Program-made: the position numbers and the translations under genes | The notes under the pieces: model-generated | What the model saw: only the letters and a program-made list of their open reading frames with translations | Databases searched by the model: none | What the model was told of the DNA's origin: nothing | NCBI RefSeq assembly: GCF_000337555.1 | Contig: NZ_AOIO01000041.1 | Coordinates: forward strand, 1-64,000 | Length of the DNA stretch: 64,000 bases | Direction of reading: 5' to 3' | From: Natrialba asiatica DSM 12278 | GTDB lineage: Archaea > Halobacteriota > Halobacteria > Halobacteriales > Natrialbaceae | In this document: in pieces, positions 1-8,623 of the stretch | How the letters are laid out: each line of letters starts with the position of its first letter | How positions within the stretch are numbered: position 1 is the first letter of the stretch

Positions 1-144
1 CGCGTAGGACCGACTTGAGTCATAGATCGGACCGTCAGGCAACGCGGCCTCGCTCTTCGGGACCGTCGCGACGGAGATATCGACCTTCGCAAGCAACTCT
101 TGGACCATCGATTCCCACGCCCCGATCGCCGAATCCCTGTCCAT
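1..144 (-). CDS. Partial hypothetical protein, cut by window edge
   Basis: An open frame starts at the ATG complementary to 142-144 and runs off the window at position 1, giving 48 residues (begins MDRDSAIGAWESMVQELL). The ATG lies just after the stop of the decayed upstream frame, so the two were probably co-transcribed. I do not recognise the family. The stretch is acidic, with haloarchaeal codon use, and no motif is visible. Confidence 0.4.
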   Translation of the reverse strand, partial: MDRDSAIGAWESMVQELLAKVDISVATVPKSEAALPDGPIYDSSRSYA

Positions 145-556
145 CTTCTAGCGGAGGTCCTCGAAGACGTCGGCGACCTCCGCATACGCCCCGTTGAAAT
201 CCCGGAGCCAGTCCTCAAGGCCCTCGATTTGGTGCGGGACTCGACGTTGTCTTCCCACTCGACGCCGCGACGGTCGTTTTTGTGCTCGAGATCTAGGTCG
301 GTGTAGCGCTCAAGGGCTGACCAAACGATACGACGGAACTCGTCGAGATGTTGCTGAGAGCATTCAATTCGGTCGCGCCAACCCGTGTTCCTGTTCCTAC
401 TCGGTGATACAGCGGTTGTACGCCACGCCGCCGGTCCCTCTTGCCTCGCTTTCTTCGATTGGCTTTTGCTGGAGGTCTAACCCCTCGATTTGGGCTTTCG
501 TCACGGCCAGTCGTTCAATCACGACGCGTTGCTCGAGGTGTCTTATTGGGAGTCAT
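145..556 (-). pseudogene. Frameshifted remnant of an unknown gene
   Basis: The minus strand gives coherent protein-like pieces in successive frames: an N-terminal piece containing VIERLAVTKAQIEGLDLQQ, a middle piece containing LDEFRRIVWSALERYTDLD, and a C-terminal piece containing IEGLEDWLRDFNGAYAEV that ends in TAG just before the next gene. At least two frame changes separate them, so the gene is broken. It lies directly left of the orc1 origin. The family is not recognised. A sequencing error could explain one frame change but hardly both. Confidence 0.5.
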
Positions 557-635
557 GATTCCTCGTTTGCGTACTGGTTGTACAACAGTACGCAAAAAGT
601 TGGAAGACTAGTGCCGCCATAATGATAGAGAGGGA

Positions 636-779
636 CACCCCCCTTTGTCCGCATAATCTTCTGAAAAAGAACTGGAGATATCGAAAGAAGAGAACCCCCG
701 CCCCCCACCATGTCCGCATAAATTGTTCGGAGATGTTTGAGACGACGTCCCGTCACACCCCACCACGTCCGCATAATTT
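636..779 (+). repeat. Origin recognition box-like repeats, left arm
   Basis: Three direct copies of a C-rich string followed by GTCCGCATAA occur at 636-656, 695-721 and 755-779. The strings vary in length while the GTCCGCATAA core is constant, as expected for Orc1 contact sites that include a G-string element on the other strand. Confidence 0.75.
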
Positions 780-950
780 GGACGCAAGAACGTCAGACGT
801 TCCGACTTGCGTTGATTCTTGCTAGATAAGACTCATTCATCTACTGGAAATTGACTACTACGGACCGACTAGCTTTCGTACCATTTAGTTCTTTGCCTAT
901 CCTAGTTCTTTCACCGGGACTTTGTGTGAGAGTGGTTTCTTGGTCCGTGG

Positions 951-1009
951 TTATGCGGACACGGTGGGGGGCGGGGGTATAAACTAATCTGGCTATGCAG
1001 ACACACTGG
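951..1009 (-). repeat. Origin recognition box-like repeats, right arm
   Basis: The sequence TTATGCGGACACGG followed by a G-rich run (951-977) is the inverted counterpart of the copy at 695-721. A second, degenerate copy (TATGCAGACACACTGG) lies at about 994-1009. Partial cores (CCGCAT and CCGCATAA) also abut the orc1 promoter and start, so Orc1 may repress its own gene. Confidence 0.7.
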
Positions 1010-1027
1010 ACGCTCCGGACAAGGGGG

Positions 1028-1036
1028 TTTTATATA
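1028..1036 (+). promoter_or_regulatory. TATA box of orc1
   Basis: TTTTATATA lies about 27 bp before the ATG at 1063, the usual archaeal TATA spacing for a leaderless transcript. It supports the start at 1063 rather than the TTG at 1048. Confidence 0.6.
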
Positions 1037-1062
1037 CTTCCGCATTATTGGTGCCGCATAAC

Positions 1063-2334
1063 ATGGCCGGTGATGAAGCGAACTCAGAGAATCCCTATGG
1101 GACACTTGACGACAATCCCTACGGCACGTCGGTTGAGATCTTCGCCGATGAAAGCGTCTTAAAAGAAGATTGGCAACCTGAACAGCTCCCCGAGCGGGAA
1201 CCTGAGCTCGAGGAGATCAGGAACGCTCTCGCCCCCGCAACAAGGGGAGTCAACGCCCACAATCTATTTCTCTACGGGAAAACCGGCCAAGGAAAAACCG
1301 TTGCCATCGACCACGAAATCGAATTGCTTCAAGAATACGCTGACAGTAGTAATGAACTCAATCTAAGTGTCATCAAGACGAGCGCGAACAATCAAACAAC
1401 AAGCTATCAACTCTGTGCGCATCTCATCAAGGAGATCCGTGGTGGGACGAAGAAGCCGAGTGGTATCGACCAGCAATCGATGTTCGATCTCCTCTATCAA
1501 GAAATCAGTAATCTCAAAGACACCGTCATCATCGTCATTGACGAGATCGATGCAATCGGAAGTAACGACGAACTCCTGTATGAACTCCCGAGAGCCCGGA
1601 AAAACGGCCATATCGAGGACCAATGGGTGAGTGTAATCGGGATCAGCAACAATCTCCAATTCCGTGATAATCTTTCGCCCAAGGTCAAAGATTCCCTCTA
1701 CGATTCGGAAATCGAGTTCGCTCCATACAACGCTAATCAGTTGACGACAATTCTGGAACGACGTGCAGAACGCGCATTCGTTGATGGTGTTCTCGATGGC
1801 GAGGTCATTCCATTGTGTTCAGCGTTTGCTGCCCAGGACGAAGGCAGCGCTCGGCAGGCTATTCGTCTCTTGTATAAAGCGGGCGAACTAGCGCTCAATC
1901 ACGATGACGAGGGCGTACTTGAACAACACGTACGCGAAGCTCGCGATATCCTCGAACGGAAACGAATTGAAGAAGGGATGCGTAGCTTGACGACACAGGA
2001 TCAGTTCGCACTTCTTTCCGTAGTTGCCCTCGAGATCGACGAAGAGACGCCGGCCCGGACACGCCAAGTATTCCAGAAGTACAAATCAATCGTCGACCGA
2101 CTAAATGGGAATCAACTCGTTGAGCGTCGCGTCCGTGATCATCTCCAAAGTCTCGGGATGCAGGGATTCCTTCTAGCAGAAACCCGGAATACAGGAATTC
2201 AGGGTGGGTCTCACTATCGATTCGAACTGAAAACAGATCTCGAAGCTACCCTTGACATCCTCGGTGAGGATGGCCGAATTGACGATGTCGTTGAGGATCT
2301 GATTGATATCGCGACTGCGAAGAAACTGGTATAG
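1063..2334 (+). CDS. orc1: Orc1/Cdc6 replication initiator
   Basis: This is a 423-residue AAA+ initiator of the archaeal Orc1/Cdc6 family, which binds origin boxes and recruits the MCM helicase. Walker A (GKTGQGKT) lies at residues 72-79 and Walker B is VIIVIDEIDAIG near residue 160. The C-terminal part fits the winged-helix DNA-binding domain. The length is normal for the family. I chose the ATG at 1063 because a TATA box stands 27 bp upstream; an in-frame TTG at 1048 is the alternative. The gene directly follows the inverted-repeat origin, so it likely serves this origin. Because it travels with defence genes and an integrase, the replicon may be a plasmid, a chromid or an integrated element. 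Confidence 0.93.
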   Translation: MAGDEANSENPYGTLDDNPYGTSVEIFADESVLKEDWQPEQLPEREPELEEIRNALAPATRGVNAHNLFLYGKTGQGKTVAIDHEIELLQEYADSSNELNLSVIKTSANNQTTSYQLCAHLIKEIRGGTKKPSGIDQQSMFDLLYQEISNLKDTVIIVIDEIDAIGSNDELLYELPRARKNGHIEDQWVSVIGISNNLQFRDNLSPKVKDSLYDSEIEFAPYNANQLTTILERRAERAFVDGVLDGEVIPLCSAFAAQDEGSARQAIRLLYKAGELALNHDDEGVLEQHVREARDILERKRIEEGMRSLTTQDQFALLSVVALEIDEETPARTRQVFQKYKSIVDRLNGNQLVERRVRDHLQSLGMQGFLLAETRNTGIQGGSHYRFELKTDLEATLDILGEDGRIDDVVEDLIDIATAKKLV

Positions 2335-2382
2335 TGTAGCCGTATCCTCCAATCTAAGAGCTATAGTCGATTACGTGAGTTA

Positions 2383-2425
2383 GTTAACCAACACCGGGTT
2401 AGCTGTCAATTCTATGTTGGTTAAC
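2383..2425. repeat. TTAACCAACA inverted-repeat pair, copy 1
   Basis: GTTAACCAACA (2383-2393) and its exact complement TGTTGGTTAAC (2415-2425) are separated by 21 bp, between the convergent 3' ends of orc1 and the RHH gene. The same paired motif recurs near 3.9, 4.3 and 18.4 kb. Confidence 0.8.
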
Positions 2426-2432
2426 TTGATGG

Positions 2433-2747
2433 TCACATCTCACGATCTATTTCGAGCTTCCGCATTGCTCGTTCGAACACGTCGGGATGTCGATGCGCGA
2501 GATTTTCGAGATGATTCCGAATGGACTGGGCAGGGTCGACGTCGACGTCGTCCGTATCCTGGAGTTCACGCCAGAACTGATGCATCTCTTCGCTTACGGA
2601 GACGCCTATCGTGTGGTCCTTTACGCCAGTGTTGAGCGCGTCGTAGTAGGGTTCGGTATCGAAGTCTGATGCAGGTTGCTGGTCCTCTCGGTCTTTTTCC
2701 TCTGATGCCTCATCCATCGCTTCGCCGAATGGATTGTCGTTGCTCAT
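2433..2747 (-). CDS. Ribbon-helix-helix-like DNA-binding protein
   Basis: This is a 104-residue acidic protein. The first half is low-complexity and charged. The second half, from about residue 48 (IGVSVSEEMHQFWREL, then helices), has the strand-helix-helix pattern of a MetJ/Arc/CopG ribbon-helix-helix domain. It lies 24 bp downstream of the AAA ATPase gene on the same strand and is probably co-transcribed with it. An ATPase followed by a small RHH protein is the layout of many plasmid partition cassettes, so a centromere-binding role is plausible. AT-rich palindromic motifs lie directly upstream of this gene and of its partner. An antitoxin-like or purely regulatory protein is the alternative. 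The fold call rests on pattern only. Confidence 0.7.
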   Translation of the reverse strand: MSNDNPFGEAMDEASEEKDREDQQPASDFDTEPYYDALNTGVKDHTIGVSVSEEMHQFWRELQDTDDVDVDPAQSIRNHLENLAHRHPDVFERAMRKLEIDREM

Positions 2748-2750
2748 ACA

Positions 2751-2778
2751 CCCTTATTCTTAAGCTTAATATTAAAGA
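2751..2778. repeat. AT-rich palindromic motif, copy 1
   Basis: The sequence TTCTTAAGCTTAATATTAAAG lies between the AAA ATPase and RHH genes and overlaps the ATPase stop codon. It is one of nine related sites around the core AATCTTAATATTA. Confidence 0.6.
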
Positions 2779-3701
2779 TATGTGTCTAACGTCTCGTTCG
2801 TGATTTCGACGTCTCGTTCGGCAGCGAACTGCTGTGCGCCAGCTCGGAAGGCATGATAGCACTTCTGTCGAGTATCACGCGGGGTCCCATCACTGACCTC
2901 GACGATAGTCTCGATAGCATTCGCCGTGTAGGGGTCTGACGGATATCCAGAATCGTACTCTTCTTCACGGGCCCAGGCAAGCCACCTGGCGATGAGTTCC
3001 TCGGTTTCTGCGAATCCGAACCGTTCCAACGTTCGATCCTTTGCGACGAGTCGCGAACTGAGCGTCTCACGCAGTTCGTCGATTCGATCACCAGCACGTT
3101 CAGTTCCGAATAGGAAGAGAATGAATACAGGTTCACTTTCTCCGAGGTCACCGACGCTCTGCAACGCGGCTAGTAGCTGCTCGAAAGTTCGTGTATTCCG
3201 AGCGGCATCCTCGAGTTGGTCAACTTGGATGATACACGCGATATTGAGAGATTCGAGTTGTTCGGCAACCTCTTCGACAAGCTGACGAACTTCGTCTGTG
3301 GCATGAGGGTACGACTCTGGAATCTCAAGGTCATCGTACTCACTAAGTTCGTCAAGAAGACGCGTATAGAAACGACGGGTTGTGATGGACTCGACTTCGC
3401 GTATTCGAGCGACTCGGAACTCCTCGCTCCGAGGGCCCTCTGAAAGAGCATCGTACACGAGATCACGGAAGTGAGATTTCCCAGCTCCCCGTTCATCGAT
3501 GATCGAGATGTGGCCTGCTCGATTCAGGATGTGGCTCGCAACTTCATTGAGCAGATCTTGATTCGTGCGTACCGCAATACCCGCGTCAGGAAGTGTTTCA
3601 GCCGTAAACGGAATCTTCTCTGGTTTGATCCCGAGTTGATTCGCATAGGTTTCCTGTGCCTCCTCTGTTTGATCGAGGGCTTCGGTGAATTGGTCGCTCA
3701 T
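2772..3701 (-). CDS. AAA ATPase, candidate partition or Orc-like ATPase
   Basis: This 309-residue P-loop ATPase has Walker A DERGAGKSH near residue 69-77 and a Walker B-like IIQVDQLED near residue 158-166, with an AAA+ lid-type C-terminus. The overall look is closer to ORC/TniB-type AAA+ proteins than to deviant-Walker ParA. The middle Walker B residue is Q-V-D rather than the common D-E. It is the first gene of a two-gene minus-strand unit with the RHH gene. An AT-rich palindrome lies upstream (3743-3759) and another at its end. The context beside an origin suggests replication, segregation or copy-number control. The function is inferred from context, not from a recognised family. Confidence 0.7.
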   Translation of the reverse strand: MSDQFTEALDQTEEAQETYANQLGIKPEKIPFTAETLPDAGIAVRTNQDLLNEVASHILNRAGHISIIDERGAGKSHFRDLVYDALSEGPRSEEFRVARIREVESITTRRFYTRLLDELSEYDDLEIPESYPHATDEVRQLVEEVAEQLESLNIACIIQVDQLEDAARNTRTFEQLLAALQSVGDLGESEPVFILFLFGTERAGDRIDELRETLSSRLVAKDRTLERFGFAETEELIARWLAWAREEEYDSGYPSDPYTANAIETIVEVSDGTPRDTRQKCYHAFRAGAQQFAAERDVEITNETLDTYL

Positions 3702-3724
3702 AGTGGATGCACATACTCAATCGA

Positions 3725-3760
3725 CTTAAATCTAATTTGAACATTAATATTAAGATTAAC
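3725..3760. repeat. AT-rich palindromic motif, copy 2
   Basis: ATTAATATTAAGATTAA (3743-3759), preceded by the related half TTAAATCTAATTTGAA, stands directly upstream of the AAA ATPase start. Its position suits an operator or centromere-like site for the AAA/RHH pair. Confidence 0.7.
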
Positions 3761-3885
3761 CTCGGCTACTTCGGCCACGCTCTGAATTGAGTATCTATTG
3801 AGATCTGATTCTCCCGAATACGGGGAAGATATCTACCGTACAGCACGATCTTGATATCGGTACCTGCAACAACAAGTCCACAGAA

Positions 3886-3927
3886 TTAACCAACAATCAC
3901 GCTGGCAATCAACCAAATGTTGGTTAA
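3886..3927. repeat. TTAACCAACA inverted-repeat pair, copy 2
   Basis: TTAACCAACA (3886-3895) and TGTTGGTTAA (3918-3927) with a 22 bp spacer sit directly past the stop of the 107-residue gene. Confidence 0.8.
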
Positions 3928-3930
3928 CCC

Positions 3931-4254
3931 TCACTCGCTCGGATTCACCGGGCCCTTGTATTGGGATTTGATTTTATCACCTTCTCTCCACTGCCAGTAG
4001 TAATATCGATTCCCGTTGATTTCCTTCTCTGTCAGTGTCGCTTTGGTGGGGACATCTTCGGGCATATCCTCAGGGTGTTCTTGAGCAGTCTCTTCATCTT
4101 CAGTCTCGTTGATCCGCTCTTCTCGCTCTTGATACTCTGCGAGTGCATCTGCATACTTGGCAATAGACCGGAGTGTTTCCGCATTACACTCATCGAGTAA
4201 GGCCGCTAACTCTCCGGGAACCTCGGGTGGGATCGTTGGTTCTGAGTACGACAT
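3931..4254 (-). CDS. Small conserved haloarchaeal protein
   Basis: This is a 107-residue protein. The N-terminal part, up to about residue 65, is helical and very acidic. The C-terminal segment contains TEKEINGNRYYYWQWREGDK followed by IKSQYKGP, a beta-rich pattern seen in small proteins of haloarchaeal plasmids and viruses that resemble DUF6788. I chose the ATG at 4254; an upstream in-frame start at 4290 would run through the repeat. The gene is bracketed on both sides by TTAACCAACA inverted-repeat pairs, which may mark it as a small moveable unit. No catalytic motif is visible and the function is unknown. Confidence 0.75.
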   Translation of the reverse strand: MSYSEPTIPPEVPGELAALLDECNAETLRSIAKYADALAEYQEREERINETEDEETAQEHPEDMPEDVPTKATLTEKEINGNRYYYWQWREGDKIKSQYKGPVNPSE

Positions 4255-4262
4255 GTGACGAC

Positions 4263-4306
4263 TTAACCAACAATTGGGGGCAGAAGACATTAGTCCTGTT
4301 GGTTAA
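4263..4306. repeat. TTAACCAACA inverted-repeat pair, copy 3
   Basis: TTAACCAACA (4263-4272) and TGTTGGTTAA (4297-4306) with a 24 bp spacer lie between the divergent starts of the small gene and the yhaO-like gene. This position argues against a pure terminator role. Confidence 0.8.
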
Positions 4307-4377
4307 ATTGGAGAGCTATTCATAGCATTTGTATTAAACAGGAAACTTGATATACGATTCATATAACAGTCCACTGA

Positions 4378-5730
4378 ATGGGAGTCACGTTCCTCCACAC
4401 TGCAGATTTCCATCTCGGAAGTCCTCTCCGCGCTGTGGAAGCGGCATCTGAATCATTGGCTGAGCGCCTGCAGCGAGCGACACACGAAGCTCTCTGTCGA
4501 GTTATCCAAGTCGCACTCGACAAGGACGTCGACTTCGTCGTCGTCGCTGGCGACCTCTACGATCAACAAGCGCGCTCCGTCTACGCGAATGAATTTCTCG
4601 TCGATCAGTTCGAGCGGCTCGAAGACGCTGAAATACCATGTTATGTCATCCATGGGAATCATGATCCATTGGGAGCAGGGGCAGAGAAACTCCCCTTACC
4701 CAATAATGTCCATGTGTTCGGTGCAGACGACGTTGAAACGGTTCTGTACCCGAATGACGATGAACCGGAGGCCCGCATCATGGGGCAATCGTATGGAAGC
4801 CAGTGGGAAAGCAACTCCCTGTATTACCACTACACACCGCCAGATACAGCAATCCCGAATATCGGCCTGCTCCATACGGGCCTAAATCCGGATGGTCGGC
4901 GGTACGCCCCCTGTGGGCCGAGCGACTTAGCACAGAAGGAGATCGACTACTGGGCGCTCGGGCACATCCATACGCCACAGCTGGTCGACGGAGCGCCAGC
5001 AGCGTACGCTGGTATACCACAAGGACGAAATATTGGCGAAACTGCCATCGGTGGTTGTTTGCTCGTCGACGTGGATGCAGGCAGCGATCCTGACATCGAG
5101 TTTGTTCCGACGAGCCCGATTGTCTGGCAAGAAATCGTGGTCGATCTCAGTACCGCGAGTACAGACGATGATACTCCCCTTCGTAACCTCGCAGATGCAG
5201 AAGGGTACCTCGAGGAGCGTATGCTGGATCTCCGGGCAGCGGACCAAGACTCTCTCACTGACACCCTTTCGATGCCGGTGGCTGAGACAGACTGGATGCC
5301 AGAGGGGTTTGTGTGCCGATGGACGCTGAGTGGCCGTGGAGAGCTGTTTGAAGCGCTCGACGAGGAAGCAACGGATGTGCTCGCCAACCGATTGCGGGAC
5401 CGCAGCAGTAGTGCCTCACCCTTTGTGTGGACCGAGTCCGTCCGTGATTACTCTGCACCACCACTTCCAGACCTCGAGACGTTGGTAGAATCGGACGAGA
5501 TTATCAGCGAACTGGTTGAGCTTTCCAACGAGATTCGAGAAGACGACGCGACACGAGCTGAACTGCGAGCGAAAACAGGTGATGTCTGGGAGTGGCGTGC
5601 GGACGAAGAACACGAAGACATTTCCGAGGATCGGATTGGTTTGGACGAGAAACGGCTAGACGATTTGATTGACCGTGCCGTCACTCGGTCAATCGACGAA
5701 CTTGCGACGCGGAGGGACAATGCAAATTAA
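4378..5730 (+). CDS. YhaO/SbcD-like metallophosphoesterase nuclease
   Basis: This is a 450-residue calcineurin-like phosphoesterase of the Mre11/SbcD/YhaO group. Metal-binding motifs are visible in order: D10-x-H12 (HTADFHLGS), GDLYD at 58-62, GNHD at 93-96, a later H in LLHTGL, and GHIH near residue 193-196. A TATA-like GATATAC lies about 27 bp before the ATG, so the transcript is probably leaderless. The stop overlaps the start of the downstream ATPase gene by 11 bp, so the two are translationally coupled. With that partner it should form an SbcCD-like exo/endonuclease that acts on DNA ends or hairpins. The pair resembles bacterial YhaO-YhaN more than archaeal Mre11-Rad50, which is normally chromosomal. 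Confidence 0.9.
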   Translation: MGVTFLHTADFHLGSPLRAVEAASESLAERLQRATHEALCRVIQVALDKDVDFVVVAGDLYDQQARSVYANEFLVDQFERLEDAEIPCYVIHGNHDPLGAGAEKLPLPNNVHVFGADDVETVLYPNDDEPEARIMGQSYGSQWESNSLYYHYTPPDTAIPNIGLLHTGLNPDGRRYAPCGPSDLAQKEIDYWALGHIHTPQLVDGAPAAYAGIPQGRNIGETAIGGCLLVDVDAGSDPDIEFVPTSPIVWQEIVVDLSTASTDDDTPLRNLADAEGYLEERMLDLRAADQDSLTDTLSMPVAETDWMPEGFVCRWTLSGRGELFEALDEEATDVLANRLRDRSSSASPFVWTESVRDYSAPPLPDLETLVESDEIISELVELSNEIREDDATRAELRAKTGDVWEWRADEEHEDISEDRIGLDEKRLDDLIDRAVTRSIDELATRRDNAN

Positions 5731-8623
5731 GAACCTCGATCTGGATGATTTTGGATGCTTCAGGCGAGCTCGACTCCAAAATGTCGATAGCGGATTGACC
5801 GTCATCGCTGGTCCACAACGGGCTGGGAAAACGACGTTTATGGAAGCGGTTCGCCATCTTGGCTATGGGATTCCTCGCGGCAATGGTCTCCCGCCAGCAA
5901 CGGACCAGTATGACCTCACGGCCGATGTCGTCGTTGATGGCGCTGAATACGAGCTAGCACTCACTGGCTATGGTGATCCCGCACTAGTGCCTATCAATGG
6001 TGCCCCCGATCGAGCACTCTCTGATGTATTCGGCAATCTAGGGCCCGCACAGTACCAGCAGCTCTTCACCATTAGCCTCGACGAACTCCGGCGTATGCCA
6101 ACGAGTCTCGACGACGACGTTAGCCTGTCTGCAATCTTACTCGGTGCGGCATATGGCGACGTTCTCAAAATTCCCCAGATTCAAGCCGCATTCAGTGATC
6201 GGGCGAAATCGATCGGAGGTAAACACGGACGCTCGGTCTATGAGCTTAAAGAGCCGATTAGCGAGATTCAGTCGGGGGTCGATGCGCGAGATGCCGCCGT
6301 CGCTCAGGTCGACGAGCACGATCGGAAAGAGGCTGCTCGAGACGATGTCAATTCCCGCGTAGCGGAACTCGATGAGGAGATTGCTGATCTAACAACGGAA
6401 CAAACTCGTCTTAACACGGTTCTCACGGAATACGGGGAGTTCGAGACACTCCAGGAGCTGAATCTTGAACTTGATGGTGCCGACCTTGACCAGGTCGATG
6501 CGTTCCCGACAGAGCAACTTGACCGTGGTCGGCAACTACAAAGTCAACTTGAGGAAGTGCAGGAGGAACTGACGACTGCAGAAGAGGAGTTCGCTCAACA
6601 GGTTACTGTAGAGGATCCCGAAGCATATCGCGACCAATTACTGGATGCTACGTCTACGATACAGACATATAATAGGGAAATCGCTGGCTGGCGTGAGCGG
6701 GTAAATTCACTTCAGGAGCAACGGTCAGAGCTTGCGAAAGAGCGTCGAAAACTTCGCTCCCGGGCAGCGGATTTGCAACCCGGGTGGGATGACGACTCCT
6801 TGCTTGACCGGGTCCGTGATGTTGAAACCGACCTGTTCTCTCGAGACGAGGTTCGGTCGATTACGCGGACCTGTGAGGATGTCCGATCCGAATTGAACGA
6901 GGTCGAGCGAAACCTGACCGAAAAGACGGCTCGTCACGAGCAGCTGGAACACGAAATCGACACTGCAACCGACTCGTCATCTGAGGCATCTCTTACACTT
7001 CGTGACCAGCTTCCTGTCGCTGCAGGTGGGACGGTACTCGCGCTGATCGTGGGAAGTGCGCTAAGAGTTGTTGGTGGTGCGGTTCTTGGTGTCGTCATCA
7101 CACTCGTGATAATACTGATCGTCGGCGCGTATGCTGCATCACGGCTTAAATTCGAGTCCCTTGAAGTCGATGGCGTATCTGTCGAGACCCTTCGGGCAGA
7201 CAAACGCAGCCTGACTGCCGATATTGAAGGACTGCGTTCCCGGAAAACGGATCTCGAAACGGAGTATTCGACCGCGACCGAGCAATTGGACTCGCTTCGA
7301 GAGAAGCTTGGACTCTCAGACGATACGAGTCCGGCTGCCGTGCGAGAGTTCTATGAAGACCTCTCATCGCTCCGGAACGATCTCACAACGTTGGAAGGCG
7401 ACGTTGAAGCTCTCGACACGAAAGAGGAAACTCTCCGTTCAGACCTCGCAGCAGCCGCCGAGACCGTATCCGAACTCGGTGTTCTCGATACTGACGATAG
7501 TGACCCGCTCGAAGACGCAGAGAAATTATTCACGACTATCGAAAGTATTGAAGAGGATCTCGACCTTGCACAAACGGTCACTACAGCCCAGCAGACTGTC
7601 ACCAGTCGCAAAGATGACCTCCGTGATCTCCTTGCCGAGTGGAACGATGCACCAGATCTTACTAATGCTGATTCAGCAACCCTCGTTCGTACTGTCGACC
7701 AGTTCCTCGAACGCGGTAAGAACGTCACTGAGCTCGTGGAAGCGCGGGAACAGCGTGACGGAATTCGCGTCCGACTCCAGCGGCGACTGACGGCCTCAGC
7801 TATCGAACCGGCGTTTGAACCGTACCGCGACTCGGAGCATGACGATGACGACTGGGCGATCGCTGCGTTCGAGCGTATCATTGAGGCGTACACTGATAGA
7901 GAGGCAATCGAAGAACGACTCGATACGATCGACGAAACAATCGAGAATCTTGAAACAGAGCGATCGGGATGCGTTGAAGAGCGAGTTGAGCTTACGAAGG
8001 AACTCGAAGAGCTAGCATCCGATGATGATGTCCGCGAGGCACATGCGACGATCGAGGCGGGACGACGTCGGCTCGAACCGCTTGCCGAAGAGTATGCGAT
8101 GCACCGCATCGCGGAGTACCTGCTGAACGAACTCCACGAACGATTCATTGACCGAACGACTGGGCCACTCCTCGACGAAGCCAGCGAGATTTTCGCGCGG
8201 ATTACCGACAACGCCTACACCAAAGTTGACTCCACCAAGGAATTCGACAATCTCGACTTCCAATCGGTGCTCGCTGATGGACAGACACAACAAACTGCGG
8301 AACTATCACGAGCCACCGCTGAGCAGCTCTTCCTCGCGATTCGCCTTGCACGAATTCGTCGCCATGAGTCGTCACTCCCTGTGTTACTCGATGATTCGCT
8401 GACAAACTTCGACCCCAGCCATCACGTTCGAACGCTACAGACGATCTCTGAACTCGCGGATACGAACCAAGTGTTCTTGCTGACATGCCACCCGGAACTT
8501 CTTGAACGAGTTGATACGCACATAGATAGCGTCCAGTACTGGAGTCTTGACGATGGGCAGTTCAATGGTCCCTACTCGAAGCCGGACGACCCCTGCGAAC
8601 TGCTGGAGCCGACCTGGTCGTAG
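5720..8623 (+). CDS. YhaN/SbcC-like coiled-coil AAA ATPase
   Basis: This is a 967-residue SMC/Rad50-like ATPase. Walker A is GPQRAGKT at residues 31-38, long charged coiled-coil segments fill the middle, and the C-terminus has an ABC-type nucleotide-binding half with SRATAEQLFLAIRLARIR (signature region) and LPVLLDDSLTNFD (Walker B and D-loop). A hydrophobic segment of about 40 residues near residues 430-470 is likely two membrane spans, a feature of YhaN/AAA_27 proteins and not of Rad50. No Rad50 zinc hook is seen. The ATG at 5720 overlaps the end of the phosphoesterase gene. The complex may act at the membrane on incoming DNA; this is inference. Confidence 0.88.
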   Translation: MQIKNLDLDDFGCFRRARLQNVDSGLTVIAGPQRAGKTTFMEAVRHLGYGIPRGNGLPPATDQYDLTADVVVDGAEYELALTGYGDPALVPINGAPDRALSDVFGNLGPAQYQQLFTISLDELRRMPTSLDDDVSLSAILLGAAYGDVLKIPQIQAAFSDRAKSIGGKHGRSVYELKEPISEIQSGVDARDAAVAQVDEHDRKEAARDDVNSRVAELDEEIADLTTEQTRLNTVLTEYGEFETLQELNLELDGADLDQVDAFPTEQLDRGRQLQSQLEEVQEELTTAEEEFAQQVTVEDPEAYRDQLLDATSTIQTYNREIAGWRERVNSLQEQRSELAKERRKLRSRAADLQPGWDDDSLLDRVRDVETDLFSRDEVRSITRTCEDVRSELNEVERNLTEKTARHEQLEHEIDTATDSSSEASLTLRDQLPVAAGGTVLALIVGSALRVVGGAVLGVVITLVIILIVGAYAASRLKFESLEVDGVSVETLRADKRSLTADIEGLRSRKTDLETEYSTATEQLDSLREKLGLSDDTSPAAVREFYEDLSSLRNDLTTLEGDVEALDTKEETLRSDLAAAAETVSELGVLDTDDSDPLEDAEKLFTTIESIEEDLDLAQTVTTAQQTVTSRKDDLRDLLAEWNDAPDLTNADSATLVRTVDQFLERGKNVTELVEAREQRDGIRVRLQRRLTASAIEPAFEPYRDSEHDDDDWAIAAFERIIEAYTDREAIEERLDTIDETIENLETERSGCVEERVELTKELEELASDDDVREAHATIEAGRRRLEPLAEEYAMHRIAEYLLNELHERFIDRTTGPLLDEASEIFARITDNAYTKVDSTKEFDNLDFQSVLADGQTQQTAELSRATAEQLFLAIRLARIRRHESSLPVLLDDSLTNFDPSHHVRTLQTISELADTNQVFLLTCHPELLERVDTHIDSVQYWSLDDGQFNGPYSKPDDPCELLEPTWS

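Larger units (their letters stand above)
611..1062. other. Orc1-linked replication origin
   Basis: The non-coding region before orc1 has copies of a repeat made of a C-rich string plus GTCCGCATAA. Three copies lie in one orientation (636-656, 695-721, 755-779) and two in the opposite orientation (951-977 and a weaker one at about 991-1009). The copies at 695-721 and 951-977 match at 26 of 27 positions as inverted copies. Between the arms (780-950) the sequence is AT-richer and could be the unwinding element. Inverted origin-recognition boxes with G-strings around an AT-rich segment next to a cdc6/orc1 gene are the standard haloarchaeal origin layout. Origin activity is inferred. Confidence 0.8.

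Noticed and set aside
622-825. Small frames within the origin region
   Set aside because: They run through the origin boxes and encode low-complexity Pro/His-rich peptides. The region is better explained as non-coding.
636-1062. Origin repeats as a CRISPR array
   Set aside because: The repeats are few, irregularly spaced and in both orientations, and no cas gene is near. No CRISPR array was found anywhere in the window.
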